From: Candidatus Sivonenia alaskensis PMM_0068
GTDB lineage: Bacteria > Cyanobacteriota > Cyanobacteriia > Gloeobacterales > PMM-0068
Direction: 5' to 3'
Assembly: GCA_949127685.1 (NCBI GenBank)
Contig: CASBPW010000119.1
Coordinates: 1-5,028 of the forward strand
Length of the DNA: 5,028 nt
Positions 1 through 5,028 of this stretch are shown piece by piece. The notes under the pieces are model-generated. The model did no database searches. It had not been told where the DNA came from and saw nothing but the letters and a program-made list of their open reading frames with translations. The number at the start of each line of letters is the position of its first letter. The stretch's first letter is position 1. The translations under genes and the position numbers were made by a program.

Positions 1-198
1 ATAACCTAGACATGTTCACTTCAGCTTTTCCAAGGTTCGTTTTGGTAAGCAGTGAATAGCCCGAGAATCCGGCGGTTGTAAGCGCGGCCGTTTTGTGGCC
101 TTATGCCTAATGGAATGTCAACAGCCAGAGTAGAGTCTCCTAAAAGGCGGAGTGTCATTTTTCTGAATCTCGAGCACTCTTACGTGCGATTAGTACGT

Positions 199-228
199 TT
201 TACGGTGCATAAAAATACAGAAGATAAA
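199..228 (+). promoter_or_regulatory. Weak candidate sigma-70 promoter for rne
   Basis: TTTACG (199–204) and GATAAA (223–228) each match four of six consensus positions and are separated by 18 bp. They would start transcription around 235, close to the first leader hairpin. This is the best pair I could find by eye in the leader, but it is weak. The true start may lie elsewhere or outside the window. Confidence 0.22.
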
Positions 229-231
229 GAC

Positions 232-268
232 CTCAACTCATATCATTATGGTCCTTTTTGTAGTTGAG
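232..268 (+). promoter_or_regulatory. Leader hairpin 1 of rne
   Basis: CTCAACT (232–238) pairs perfectly with AGTTGAG (262–268), giving a 7-bp stem around a 23-nt A/T-rich loop that contains a small CATA/TATG inner pairing. It is the first of three hairpins in series before rne. Its role is not shown by the sequence; it may shape RNase E access or an attenuation switch. Confidence 0.4.
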
Positions 269-291
269 CTTGCTCTGAAAACCTTCTTGTC

Positions 292-325
292 GAGTGCATC
301 CTGACACACAGCATGCAGGACACTC
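292..325 (+). promoter_or_regulatory. Leader hairpin 2 of rne
   Basis: GAGTG (292–296) pairs with CACTC (321–325), and after a two-base bulge (CA) TCCTG (299–303) pairs with CAGGA (316–320). This makes ten base pairs around a 12-nt loop, the strongest structure in the leader. The 5' strand (GAGTGC, 292–297) can alternatively pair with GCACTC at about 172–177, so two mutually exclusive folds are possible if the transcript begins far enough upstream. Confidence 0.45.
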
Positions 326-341
326 TCCAGTATTAGTAAAC

Positions 342-365
342 CCGCCGAAAGAATGGCGGCTTTTT
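342..365 (+). terminator. Terminator-like hairpin with T-tract before the rne RBS
   Basis: CCGCC (342–346) pairs with GGCGG (355–359). With a G·U closing pair this makes a 6-bp GC-rich stem with a 6-nt loop (AAAGAA), followed by C and five Ts (361–365). This has the form of a Rho-independent terminator, yet it ends only 13 nt before the rne start codon and 3 nt before its Shine-Dalgarno. It could terminate an upstream or leader transcript, act as a conditional attenuator, or be an RNA element cut or bound by RNase E. The stem is short and the T-run modest, so termination efficiency is uncertain. Confidence 0.5.
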
Positions 366-368
366 AAC

Positions 369-374
369 AGGAGG
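369..374 (+). promoter_or_regulatory. Ribosome binding site of rne
   Basis: AGGAGG is a perfect Shine-Dalgarno core 4 nt before the ATG at 379. It fixes the rne start and lies directly after the T-tract of the terminator-like hairpin, so folding there could also affect ribosome loading. Confidence 0.8.
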
Positions 375-378
375 CTTC

Positions 379-2667
379 ATGCCGAAGCAAATTATCATTG
401 CCGAGCAAAACCGCCTTGCAGCAGTCTTCTCCGAAGACCAAATCCAAGAGTTGGTTGTTGCCCAGGGTTCCCATCAGGTAGGAGATATCTATTTGGGGGT
501 TGTGGAAAACGTTCTTCCTTCGATCGATGCCGCTTTTGTGAACATCGGCAATCCAGAACGTAACGGATTTATCCATGTTTCGGATCTGGGACCGATCCGA
601 CTCAAACGGAGCATCGCCCCGATTACTGAGTTAGTAACCCCCCAACAAAAAGTGCTGGTCCAGGTTATGAAGGAACCTACCGGCAACAAAGGTCCTCGCC
701 TGACCGGAAATATTACTCTGCCCGGTCGTTTTCTGGTCTTGATGCCGAGTGGAAGGGGAGTAAATCTATCCAGACGGATTCGAGATGAAGATGAACGCCA
801 TCGTCTCAGAGCGCTTGCTGTTTTAGTTAAACCGGAAGGCATGGGGCTTCTGGTCAGAACCGAAGCAGAAGCCATGGATGAACAGGCAATTATACGGGAT
901 TTAGAATTTCTCAAAAAACAGTGGGAAAAGATTCAACAGAAGACCCAGTCTACTCGCCCACCCGCCTTAATGAACCGGGATGAAGACTTTATTCAACGGG
1001 TGCTACGCGATACCTATACGTCTGAAGTAAATCGGATTGTGACCGATAGTTCCTTTGGGCAAAAGCGGGTGAAGCAGGCTCTGCTTCAATGGAACGCTGG
1101 AAAAATGCCCAGTGGCGTCTATGTGGAGCACCATAAAGAAGCCACCTCCATGTTGGACTTCTATCGGGTGACGGCGGCTATTCGAGAAGCCTTAAAGCCA
1201 CGGGTAGATTTGCCCTCCGGCGGCTATGTAGTGATCGAGCCTACCGAAGCCCTCACCGTAATTGATGTCAACTCCGGCAGCTTTACCCGCTCTGCTACAT
1301 CCCGTGAAACGGTCCTCTGGACCAACTGCGAAGCAGCTACTGAAATTGCTCGCCAACTTAGGCTGCGTAATATTGCAGGGGTGATTGTGATTGATTTCAT
1401 CGATATGGATTCGATGCGGGACAAGATGCAGGTCCTGGAGCACTTCTCCAAAGCCCTCAAGTCCGATAAATCTCGTCCACAAATTGCCCAGCTTTCAGAA
1501 TTAGGATTGGTAGAACTAACCCGCAAACGTCAGGGGCAGAGCATCTACGAAGTTTTCGGTAGCAACTGCAATACCTGTGATGGGCAAGGTATTATTCCTG
1601 CGTTGCCTGCAGGTGCGGGTCGTTCTGGGGCTCCAGACCTGCCACAGGAAGAGGAGACCGTGGCCTTTGCTTATCAGGAGTTCCCCATCGCAACAGGGGA
1701 TTCAGACTTTGTAGAAGCTGCCGGGGCCTCAGAGGTGGAGCTTTCAGAGCATCCTACGTTTCGACAGGACCGTCGCCGGGGAAATAGCAATGCCCCTGCA
1801 GGCCGTCCCAGCTGGAATGACCGTCGTCGGGGGAGTCGGCCCGAGCCTCAGCCTCGTCCAGGTCTTACGACCCGTTCTCCGAGAGGTGGCGTGGAGCGAG
1901 GACTGGAAGTAGAGGAAGGACGGATTTCTCGCACAAGTAGGGCTTATCGGCAGGAAAATGCTGCTGAAGCTTTGGCCCCGCAGGAAGAAGAGTTCGCTCC
2001 GCAGGACGGATTGGAAAATGTGGCTTCTGCCGTTTCTCTCTTAACCCCAGAGGTTACTGGCTTCGATCTAAAAACGCTACCGGATATATCTTCTGAAGAC
2101 CGATTGGCTAAGAGTTCCATTCTCTCGGTACGGGTTCCAGAACCAGAAGAAGAGATCGAACAGGAACGTCGTCGCCGTCGCCGTCGCGCCGGACAAAAGT
2201 TTGAAGAGGCCAAAGGTGCGTCTTTGCCTGTCGCCGTTTTATCTGAGCCTGCTCTGGAGGTTTTTGCCGAAGTGCCGATGCCCGAGGGGACGGCGCAAGA
2301 AGGGATCACGCTGAAACCAAGGGTGGAAATTCCTTTAGACGACCGTGCCCGTCGCCGTCGCCGCTCTACCGGGGTGAGTGAAACCACGTCTAAACCAAGA
2401 GAAAGAAAGGAGAGAAAAGAAGTATCGGAAGTACTCCCTCTGGATGCACTTTCCTCTGAAGTACTGCCTCTAGAAGGCATACCTGAAGAAAAAGTGCCCA
2501 AAGCTGCTCCGCCGAGGAGAAAACGGTTACCCGCTCCTCCTCGTAAACGACGTAAATCCGAGTCCGCCGATGAGGGTGCTGATGCTATCAAAGAGCTCAC
2601 TTTGGACCTACAAAATCAAGCGTCGAGTGGACAAGACTCCCCCCCGGAAGACTCCCCTGCGGAATAG
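379..2667 (+). CDS. rne: Ribonuclease E/G (cyanobacterial RNase E)
   Basis: Endoribonuclease that starts mRNA decay and processes structured RNAs, cutting single-stranded A/U-rich sites with a preference for 5'-monophosphate ends. The 762-aa product begins with the typical cyanobacterial MPKQIIIAEQ. The S1 domain is at about 35–115. R160–T161 match the E. coli 5'-sensor pair R169/T170. The DNase I-like catalytic part holds metal ligands D296 (in VIDVNSG) and D339 (in VIDFIDM), equivalent to E. coli D303 and D346. The zinc-link CNTC is at 397–400. From about residue 410 the tail is low-complexity, rich in E, P and R, with DRRRG twice (464–468, 481–485). Arginine clusters sit at 597–603 and 658–662, the second (RRRRRSTG) resembling the cyanobacterial PNPase-docking nonapeptide. 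SEVLPL occurs twice (683–688, 693–698). The last codons overlap the open rnhB frame, and a C-run there may permit –1 frameshifting. Confidence 0.97.
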   Translation: MPKQIIIAEQNRLAAVFSEDQIQELVVAQGSHQVGDIYLGVVENVLPSIDAAFVNIGNPERNGFIHVSDLGPIRLKRSIAPITELVTPQQKVLVQVMKEPTGNKGPRLTGNITLPGRFLVLMPSGRGVNLSRRIRDEDERHRLRALAVLVKPEGMGLLVRTEAEAMDEQAIIRDLEFLKKQWEKIQQKTQSTRPPALMNRDEDFIQRVLRDTYTSEVNRIVTDSSFGQKRVKQALLQWNAGKMPSGVYVEHHKEATSMLDFYRVTAAIREALKPRVDLPSGGYVVIEPTEALTVIDVNSGSFTRSATSRETVLWTNCEAATEIARQLRLRNIAGVIVIDFIDMDSMRDKMQVLEHFSKALKSDKSRPQIAQLSELGLVELTRKRQGQSIYEVFGSNCNTCDGQGIIPALPAGAGRSGAPDLPQEEETVAFAYQEFPIATGDSDFVEAAGASEVELSEHPTFRQDRRRGNSNAPAGRPSWNDRRRGSRPEPQPRPGLTTRSPRGGVERGLEVEEGRISRTSRAYRQENAAEALAPQEEEFAPQDGLENVASAVSLLTPEVTGFDLKTLPDISSEDRLAKSSILSVRVPEPEEEIEQERRRRRRRAGQKFEEAKGASLPVAVLSEPALEVFAEVPMPEGTAQEGITLKPRVEIPLDDRARRRRRSTGVSETTSKPRERKERKEVSEVLPLDALSSEVLPLEGIPEEKVPKAAPPRRKRLPAPPRKRRKSESADEGADAIKELTLDLQNQASSGQDSPPEDSPAE
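2425..2474 (+). repeat. Imperfect direct repeat in the rne tail
   Basis: Two 20-bp copies (2425–2444 and 2455–2474) match at 17 positions with a 30-bp, in-frame period and encode SEVLPL twice. This suggests a small internal duplication in the fast-evolving non-catalytic tail of RNase E. No regulatory role is evident. Confidence 0.5.
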
Positions 2668-2725
2668 ATGAAGTAGGTAGGGGCTGCCTTTTCGGACCGG
2701 TAGTCGCAGCGGCAGTGGTTATTCC
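2638..2725 (+). promoter_or_regulatory. Candidate –1 frameshift element joining rne to rnhB
   Basis: Seven Cs (2639–2645) precede G. In the rne frame the codons are TCC CCC CCG, so 2640–2646 reads as a C_CCC_CCG slippery heptamer. Seven nucleotides later CCCCTGC (2654–2660) can pair with GTAGGGG as GGTAGGGG (2677–2683), giving a 7-bp stem with one G·U and a 16-nt loop. Its spacing is that usual for –1 stimulators. Loop bases GGAATA (2661–2666) could further pair with TATTCC (2720–2725) as a pseudoknot, and CTGCC (2684–2688) with GGCAG (2711–2715). Slippage by –1 enters the rnhB frame at GGA 2646 and bypasses the rne stop (2665–2667). Against it: C-runs are better known for +1 slippage, and no strong upstream Shine-Dalgarno stimulator is present (only GAGTGG at 2625–2630). 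Confidence 0.35.
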
Positions 2726-3236
2726 AACCGAGTCGTTGCGCTATCTTGTAGCTCAAGGTCTGACGGATTCTAAACGTCTTTCCTCCTCATCACGCCAGGT
2801 CTTGGCAGCCCAGATCCGCAGCATGGCCACCGTCTGGGCTGTTGGAGAAGCGCAGGTCCAGGAGATTGATGCCGTTAATATTCTGCAGGCTACTTTTTTA
2901 GCGATGACGCGGGCTGTGAAGCAGCTTGGGGACATTCCCCAGCAAGCACTTGTGGATGGCAACCGTCCGATTCCGAATTTGTCTCTCCCCCAACGAACGA
3001 TTGTGCAGGGAGACTTAAAAGAACCTCTGATTGCTGCTGCCAGTGTGCTTGCCAAAGTCTATCGCGACCAGATGATGGTTGAACTAGACAGTCGTTATCG
3101 AGGCTACGGCTTAGCTGCTCATAAAGGTTATGGGACTCCAAGGCATCTGGAGGCCATGAATCGTCTAGGTTTAACCGACCAACACCGCCTGAGTTTTGCT
3201 CCGTGCCGAGCTATTTTTCGGTCGGGTGATCGGTAG
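2664..3236 (+). CDS. rnhB: Ribonuclease HII, start codon unresolved
   Basis: Cuts the RNA strand of RNA–DNA hybrids and initiates removal of single ribonucleotides from DNA. In the frame ending at 3236 the order is GIDEVGRG (about 2661–2684; catalytic Asp and Glu), FGPVVAAAVVIP, TDSKRLSSSSR, LVDGN (third acidic residue), AAASVLAKVYRD (fourth) and the C-terminal KGYG/QHRLSFAPC, all as in cyanobacterial RNase HII. The frame is open from 2583, but the first ATG/GTG/TTG is GTG at 2715, which would drop the first two catalytic residues. The coordinate given uses ATA 2664, overlapping the rne stop TAG 2665–2667 (190 aa). Family similarity appears to begin a few residues earlier (LPCG), so translation probably enters from rne by a –1 shift, or one C is missing in the sequence. 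The 3' end overlaps the convergent PTPS gene by 66 bp. Confidence 0.85.
   Translation: MDEVGRGCLFGPVVAAAVVIPTESLRYLVAQGLTDSKRLSSSSRQVLAAQIRSMATVWAVGEAQVQEIDAVNILQATFLAMTRAVKQLGDIPQQALVDGNRPIPNLSLPQRTIVQGDLKEPLIAAASVLAKVYRDQMMVELDSRYRGYGLAAHKGYGTPRHLEAMNRLGLTDQHRLSFAPCRAIFRSGDR
3171..3236. other. Convergent coding overlap rnhB / PTPS gene
   Basis: The last 66 bp of rnhB (+) and of the PTPS-like gene (–) are the same DNA. The conserved RNase HII end (QHRLSFAPCR) is here, so the overlap is best explained by the PTPS gene running past its conserved domain into rnhB. No clear terminator for either direction is visible; CCGA/TCGG near 3206–3221 is too short. The two transcripts must therefore overlap as antisense RNAs. 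Confidence 0.75.
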
Positions 3237-4043
3237 CACTACTTCACAGGAATTGTTGGGGCTTTCTGTCAGTTTGATCCGATATAGTTGACATCCTAAC
3301 CCAGCGATCGGCTTTTGTAAGAGTTCAGCCATGTATAGGGCGATATTTTCTGCCGTCGGTACCGTGCTAGCAAAATGGGGTACGTCTTTGTTCAAAAAGG
3401 TGTGGTCAAAGGGTTTAAGGACCTGCTGATCAATAACCTGCTGGAGTTTCACTAAATCCACAATCATGCCTGTTTGTGGGTCTATTTCCCCTCGGACGGT
3501 CACTTCTACCCCGTAGTTATGACCATGGCCATTGGGACGGGCGCATAGACCATAGATTTCGCAGTTGTGTTCATAGGTCCAATCTTCGCGGGCCAGGCGG
3601 TGAGCTGCAGCGAAATGGCTACCTACGGTCAGATACGTGTGCATAGATTCTCCTCGGTATTCAGACCAGAGTTCCTCTTCTTCATAGAGGACGATGGATT
3701 GTAAAGGCAGGTGGGGGGCAAGTTTCTGCCAGATTGTATAAGCAATAAATTCTGTAGTCGGCAGCGTTTGAGCGAATTCAGGCCAAACTTCGTTGAGGAA
3801 GGACAAATTCAGCGGGGCCGTAACATATTCTCGAATAACGTGTTTCACTTCAGACAGATTGAGCACCATGCCCGCTTCATCTACTTGACCCGGCATCGTG
3901 ACAAATAAAACATAATTGTGGCCATGACCATGGGGCTGAATATGCAGCCCAAAACGTTCCCGATTTTCTTCCTCGGTCAGAGTGGGCAGCCAATAGCGAT
4001 GGGAAGCGCTAAATTTCGCCCGGCGATTGATGGCACAGTCCAT
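3171..4043 (-). CDS. Tandem 6-pyruvoyltetrahydropterin synthase / QueD-family protein
   Basis: Two fused PTPS/6-carboxytetrahydropterin synthase domains; the family converts dihydroneopterin triphosphate for tetrahydropterin or queuosine-precursor synthesis. Numbering from TTG 4049, domain 1 (about 6–127) has zinc ligands H17, H42 and H44 but H36 where the catalytic Cys should be, and N81-L82 in place of Asp-His. Domain 2 (about 138–273) is complete: H150, C169, H175, H177, D215-H216, E262. C169 lies six residues before the HGH motif, as in the animal-type PTPS rather than E. coli QueD. Domain 2 is thus probably the active half and domain 1 structural. I choose ATG 4043 (290 aa) over TTG 4049 because MDCAINRRAKFSASH fits the family start. 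The last ~20 residues after SCEVVLP are not family-like and are encoded opposite the rnhB end. Whether it makes biopterin-type pterins or a preQ0 precursor cannot be told. Confidence 0.88.
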   Translation of the reverse strand: MDCAINRRAKFSASHRYWLPTLTEEENRERFGLHIQPHGHGHNYVLFVTMPGQVDEAGMVLNLSEVKHVIREYVTAPLNLSFLNEVWPEFAQTLPTTEFIAYTIWQKLAPHLPLQSIVLYEEEELWSEYRGESMHTYLTVGSHFAAAHRLAREDWTYEHNCEIYGLCARPNGHGHNYGVEVTVRGEIDPQTGMIVDLVKLQQVIDQQVLKPFDHTFLNKDVPHFASTVPTAENIALYMAELLQKPIAGLGCQLYRIKLTESPNNSCEVVLPITRPKNSSARSKTQAVLVG

Positions 4044-4125
4044 TTGCAAAACTTAATAATGCGTTGATCCCAGCATAGCCGATCCTGCGCCTGGGTTGCC
4101 AGAGACTTCTCGATTTAGAGATGCG
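4044..4125 (-). promoter_or_regulatory. Gap between the lipid kinase and PTPS genes
   Basis: The 82-bp gap lies between two co-directional genes. On the – strand it contains TATGCT about 30 nt before the PTPS ATG, an acceptable –10 box, but only poor –35 matches (CTGGCA at 19 bp). CCCAG and CTGGG flank that region as a 5-bp inverted repeat. No strong Shine-Dalgarno precedes the ATG. A weak internal promoter or simple read-through from ybeY–dgkA are both possible. Confidence 0.25.
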
Positions 4126-4146
4126 TTATATAAAGAGATGCGCTAT
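4118..4146. repeat. Short direct repeat across the dgkA stop codon
   Basis: GAGATGCGTTAT (4118–4129) and GAGATGCGCTAT (4135–4146) differ by one base and have a 17-bp period. The pair spans the end of the kinase gene, so the last codons come from one copy and the first bases after the stop from the other. It looks like a small slippage duplication. No function is evident. Confidence 0.4.
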
Positions 4147-4557
4147 GGAATGAACAAGCGGAGGCAATAAAATCCAGCCGGCAACGAACATGGCACCGAT
4201 CGAAGAGATAAGCACGGCTCCAGCAGCGCAATCCTTGGCAATTTTAGCGAGGTCGTGGTACTGATCCCCGATGGCGAGGTCTACCATGGCTTCCACTGCC
4301 GTATTCAGCAATTCCATGGTCAGGACGAGGGCAATCATGATCCCGACGACCGCAAACTCTAAAGGCGTAATCCTTAACATGATGCCTAGCGCTACGGCTA
4401 TGGCTCCTACGCCGAGATGGACTCGGAAGTTGCGCTGGGTGGTGGTGGCGTAGAGAACACCGGCCCAAGCATATTGAAAACTGACTTGAAGCGTGTGGGC
4501 GACCTGCCACGAACGGCGTGCAGGATTTTTGGGAGAGGTCTTAATATTAGTGGGCAT
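4126..4557 (-). CDS. dgkA: Diacylglycerol kinase family integral membrane protein (DgkA/undecaprenol kinase type)
   Basis: Small membrane kinase that phosphorylates diacylglycerol or, as in Gram-positive relatives, undecaprenol, using ATP. The 143-aa product has a soluble, basic N-terminus (to about 25), a QRNFRVHL segment before the first membrane helix (about 46–63), a second helix (about 66–87) running into the active-site motif ELLNTAVEAMVD (82–93), then AKIAKDCAAGAV (104–115) and a third helix (about 113–135). E82, N85, E89 and D109 correspond to the conserved acidic/Asn residues of the family. The NFRxHL segment resembles the undecaprenol-kinase branch, but the lipid substrate cannot be decided from sequence. 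The ATG at 4557 lies inside ybeY (11-bp overlap), which suggests coupled translation; the ybeY–dgkA pair is also found in Gram-positive bacteria. Confidence 0.93.
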   Translation of the reverse strand: MPTNIKTSPKNPARRSWQVAHTLQVSFQYAWAGVLYATTTQRNFRVHLGVGAIAVALGIMLRITPLEFAVVGIMIALVLTMELLNTAVEAMVDLAIGDQYHDLAKIAKDCAAGAVLISSIGAMFVAGWILLPPLVHSIAHLFI

Positions 4558-5028
4558 GGGATTGGGGGTAACTGAGGGATGTAGTTTCTAACAGTTGATG
4601 TTGACGAAGAATCATAGCTGTAAAAGAACTATCTTCTTGGTGGTCCCAACCCAGTAGGTGCAATAGTCCATGCAGGCTTAACCATATCAACTCCTCACCT
4701 AAAGAATGTCCCTTCTTCTGGCCTTGTTCGTTAGCGTACGGGACTGCTATTACAATATCGCCTAAATACTGTGGGTCTGGTGACGCAGGATACACATCTT
4801 GCAGAAAAAATTCATCTTCAAGGACGGCAAAAGATAAAACGTCTGTCGGCTCATCCTTATTTCGATACGCTTGGTTTAACAGCTGTATTTCAGCATCATC
4901 GGTAAACCGGAGGGTCAATTCTGCTTCTTCAGGTTTTGGCATTAAGATAAAGTCTCCCTCTCCCAGATGTTGCCACCAAAGACTGAACCATTCCTGCCAT
5001 TGTTCCGCAGGAATAGGGATAGGCACTA
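4547..5028 (-). CDS. ybeY: Endoribonuclease / rRNA maturation factor YbeY (5' end probably beyond the window)
   Basis: Zinc-dependent endoribonuclease family required for 16S rRNA 3'-end maturation and ribosome quality control. Numbering from GTG 5026 (159 aa), the sequence shows LTLRFTDDAEIQLLN (37–51), YRNKDEPTDVLSF (54–66) with the conserved Arg, LGDIVIA (88–94) and the metal motif H119-GLL-H123-LLGWDH129, whose three histidines bind zinc. The frame remains open to the window edge, and cyanobacterial YbeY proteins usually have some extra residues before the IPAEQW segment, so GTG 5026 is probably internal and the gene starts to the right of 5028. The stop TAA (4549–4547) lies within the start of the lipid kinase gene. 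It is the first gene of a likely ybeY–dgkA(–PTPS) operon. Confidence 0.95.
   Translation of the reverse strand, partial: VPIPIPAEQWQEWFSLWWQHLGEGDFILMPKPEEAELTLRFTDDAEIQLLNQAYRNKDEPTDVLSFAVLEDEFFLQDVYPASPDPQYLGDIVIAVPYANEQGQKKGHSLGEELIWLSLHGLLHLLGWDHQEDSSFTAMILRQHQLLETTSLSYPQSHAH

Larger units (their letters stand above)
1..378 (+). other. Non-coding upstream/leader region of rne
   Basis: No frame on either strand gives a recognisable protein here; all reading frames are short. The left part (1–180) holds only weak inverted repeats, for example GGCC with a 7-nt loop near 85–100 and CTCC/GGAG near 136–152. The right part (about 232–365) is densely structured, with three consecutive hairpins and a T-tract, described separately. 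In cyanobacteria such as Synechocystis, rne is known to have a long 5' untranslated region through which RNase E controls its own message. The A/T-rich stretch around 208–229 and the TTTTTAACA just before the ribosome binding site would suit RNase E cleavage, but that is inference. An upstream gene may begin or end just outside the left edge. Confidence 0.6.

Noticed and set aside
1..59. Possible end of an upstream + strand gene (frame open from 3, stop TAG at 57–59), or a – strand gene starting at ATG 13–11
   Set aside because: Both pieces are too short to show any family signature, and neither has a clear ribosome binding site.
136..165. CTCC/GGAG hairpin followed by a T-run near 157–163 as a terminator
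   Set aside because: The stem has only 4 bp with an 8-nt loop, and the T-run is displaced from the stem by several bases.
294..563. 89-aa + strand frame starting in the leader
   Set aside because: It starts at a GTG inside hairpin 2 without a ribosome binding site and overlaps the conserved start of rne in another frame.
1944..2600. 218-aa open frame on the – strand, rich in Ser and Arg
   Set aside because: It is antisense to the low-complexity RNase E tail; its composition is the mirror of the E/R-rich codons, and it matches no family I recognise.
2641..2671. +1 slippage at the C-run
   Set aside because: The +1 frame reaches a TGA at 2669–2671 and would yield only a slightly different RNase E tail, not RNase HII.
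2715..3236. GTG 2715 as the start of rnhB
   Set aside because: It would remove the DEVGRG motif with two catalytic acidic residues although that motif is intact just upstream in frame, and it has no Shine-Dalgarno.
4044..4049. TTG 4049 as the start of the PTPS gene
   Set aside because: It adds only two residues; ATG 4043 is a better start codon and fits the family N-terminus.

Overview
The window looks like a piece of a cyanobacterial chromosome. The evidence is the RNase E start (MPKQIIIAEQ), a catalytic core followed by a long arginine-cluster tail instead of the E. coli type tail, the rne–rnhB gene pair, and a fused tandem 6-pyruvoyltetrahydropterin-synthase protein. I cannot name the genus.

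Layout. Positions 1–378 carry no convincing gene and form the leader of rne: three successive hairpins (232–268, 292–325, 342–359), the last followed by five Ts and then a perfect AGGAGG ribosome binding site. On the + strand follow rne (379–2667; RNase E/G, 762 aa) and rnhB (RNase HII, ending at 3236). On the – strand, read right to left, are ybeY (5028–4547, probably cut by the window edge), a DgkA-family lipid kinase (4557–4126, overlapping ybeY by 11 bp) and, after an 82-bp gap, the tandem PTPS/QueD-like gene (4043–3171). The two transcription units converge, and the coding ends of rnhB and the PTPS gene overlap by 66 bp.

How the genes relate. RNase E starts bulk mRNA decay and RNA processing and probably docks PNPase through its arginine clusters. 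RNase HII removes ribonucleotides from DNA. YbeY acts in 16S rRNA maturation. The kinase serves lipid or undecaprenol phosphate recycling, and the PTPS-like protein acts in pterin metabolism. All are housekeeping functions, and I see no mobile element, CRISPR array, tRNA or rRNA.

The most unusual point is the rne/rnhB junction. The catalytic DEVGRG motif of RNase HII is present (2667–2684) but lies upstream of every ATG, GTG, TTG or CTG in its frame; the first is GTG at 2715. The only conceivable start is ATA at 2664, overlapping the rne stop codon. The rnhB frame is –1 relative to rne. Just before the rne stop is a run of seven Cs that reads as a C_CCC_CCG heptamer, followed after 7 nt by a GC-rich 7-bp stem. 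This permits a –1 frameshifted RNase E–RNase HII fusion of about 952 aa; an AUA start or a one-base homopolymer error are the competing explanations. Second, the first half of the tandem PTPS protein keeps its zinc histidines but has lost the catalytic Cys and Asp-His residues. Third, the hairpin-plus-U-tract directly in front of the rne ribosome binding site looks like an attenuator.
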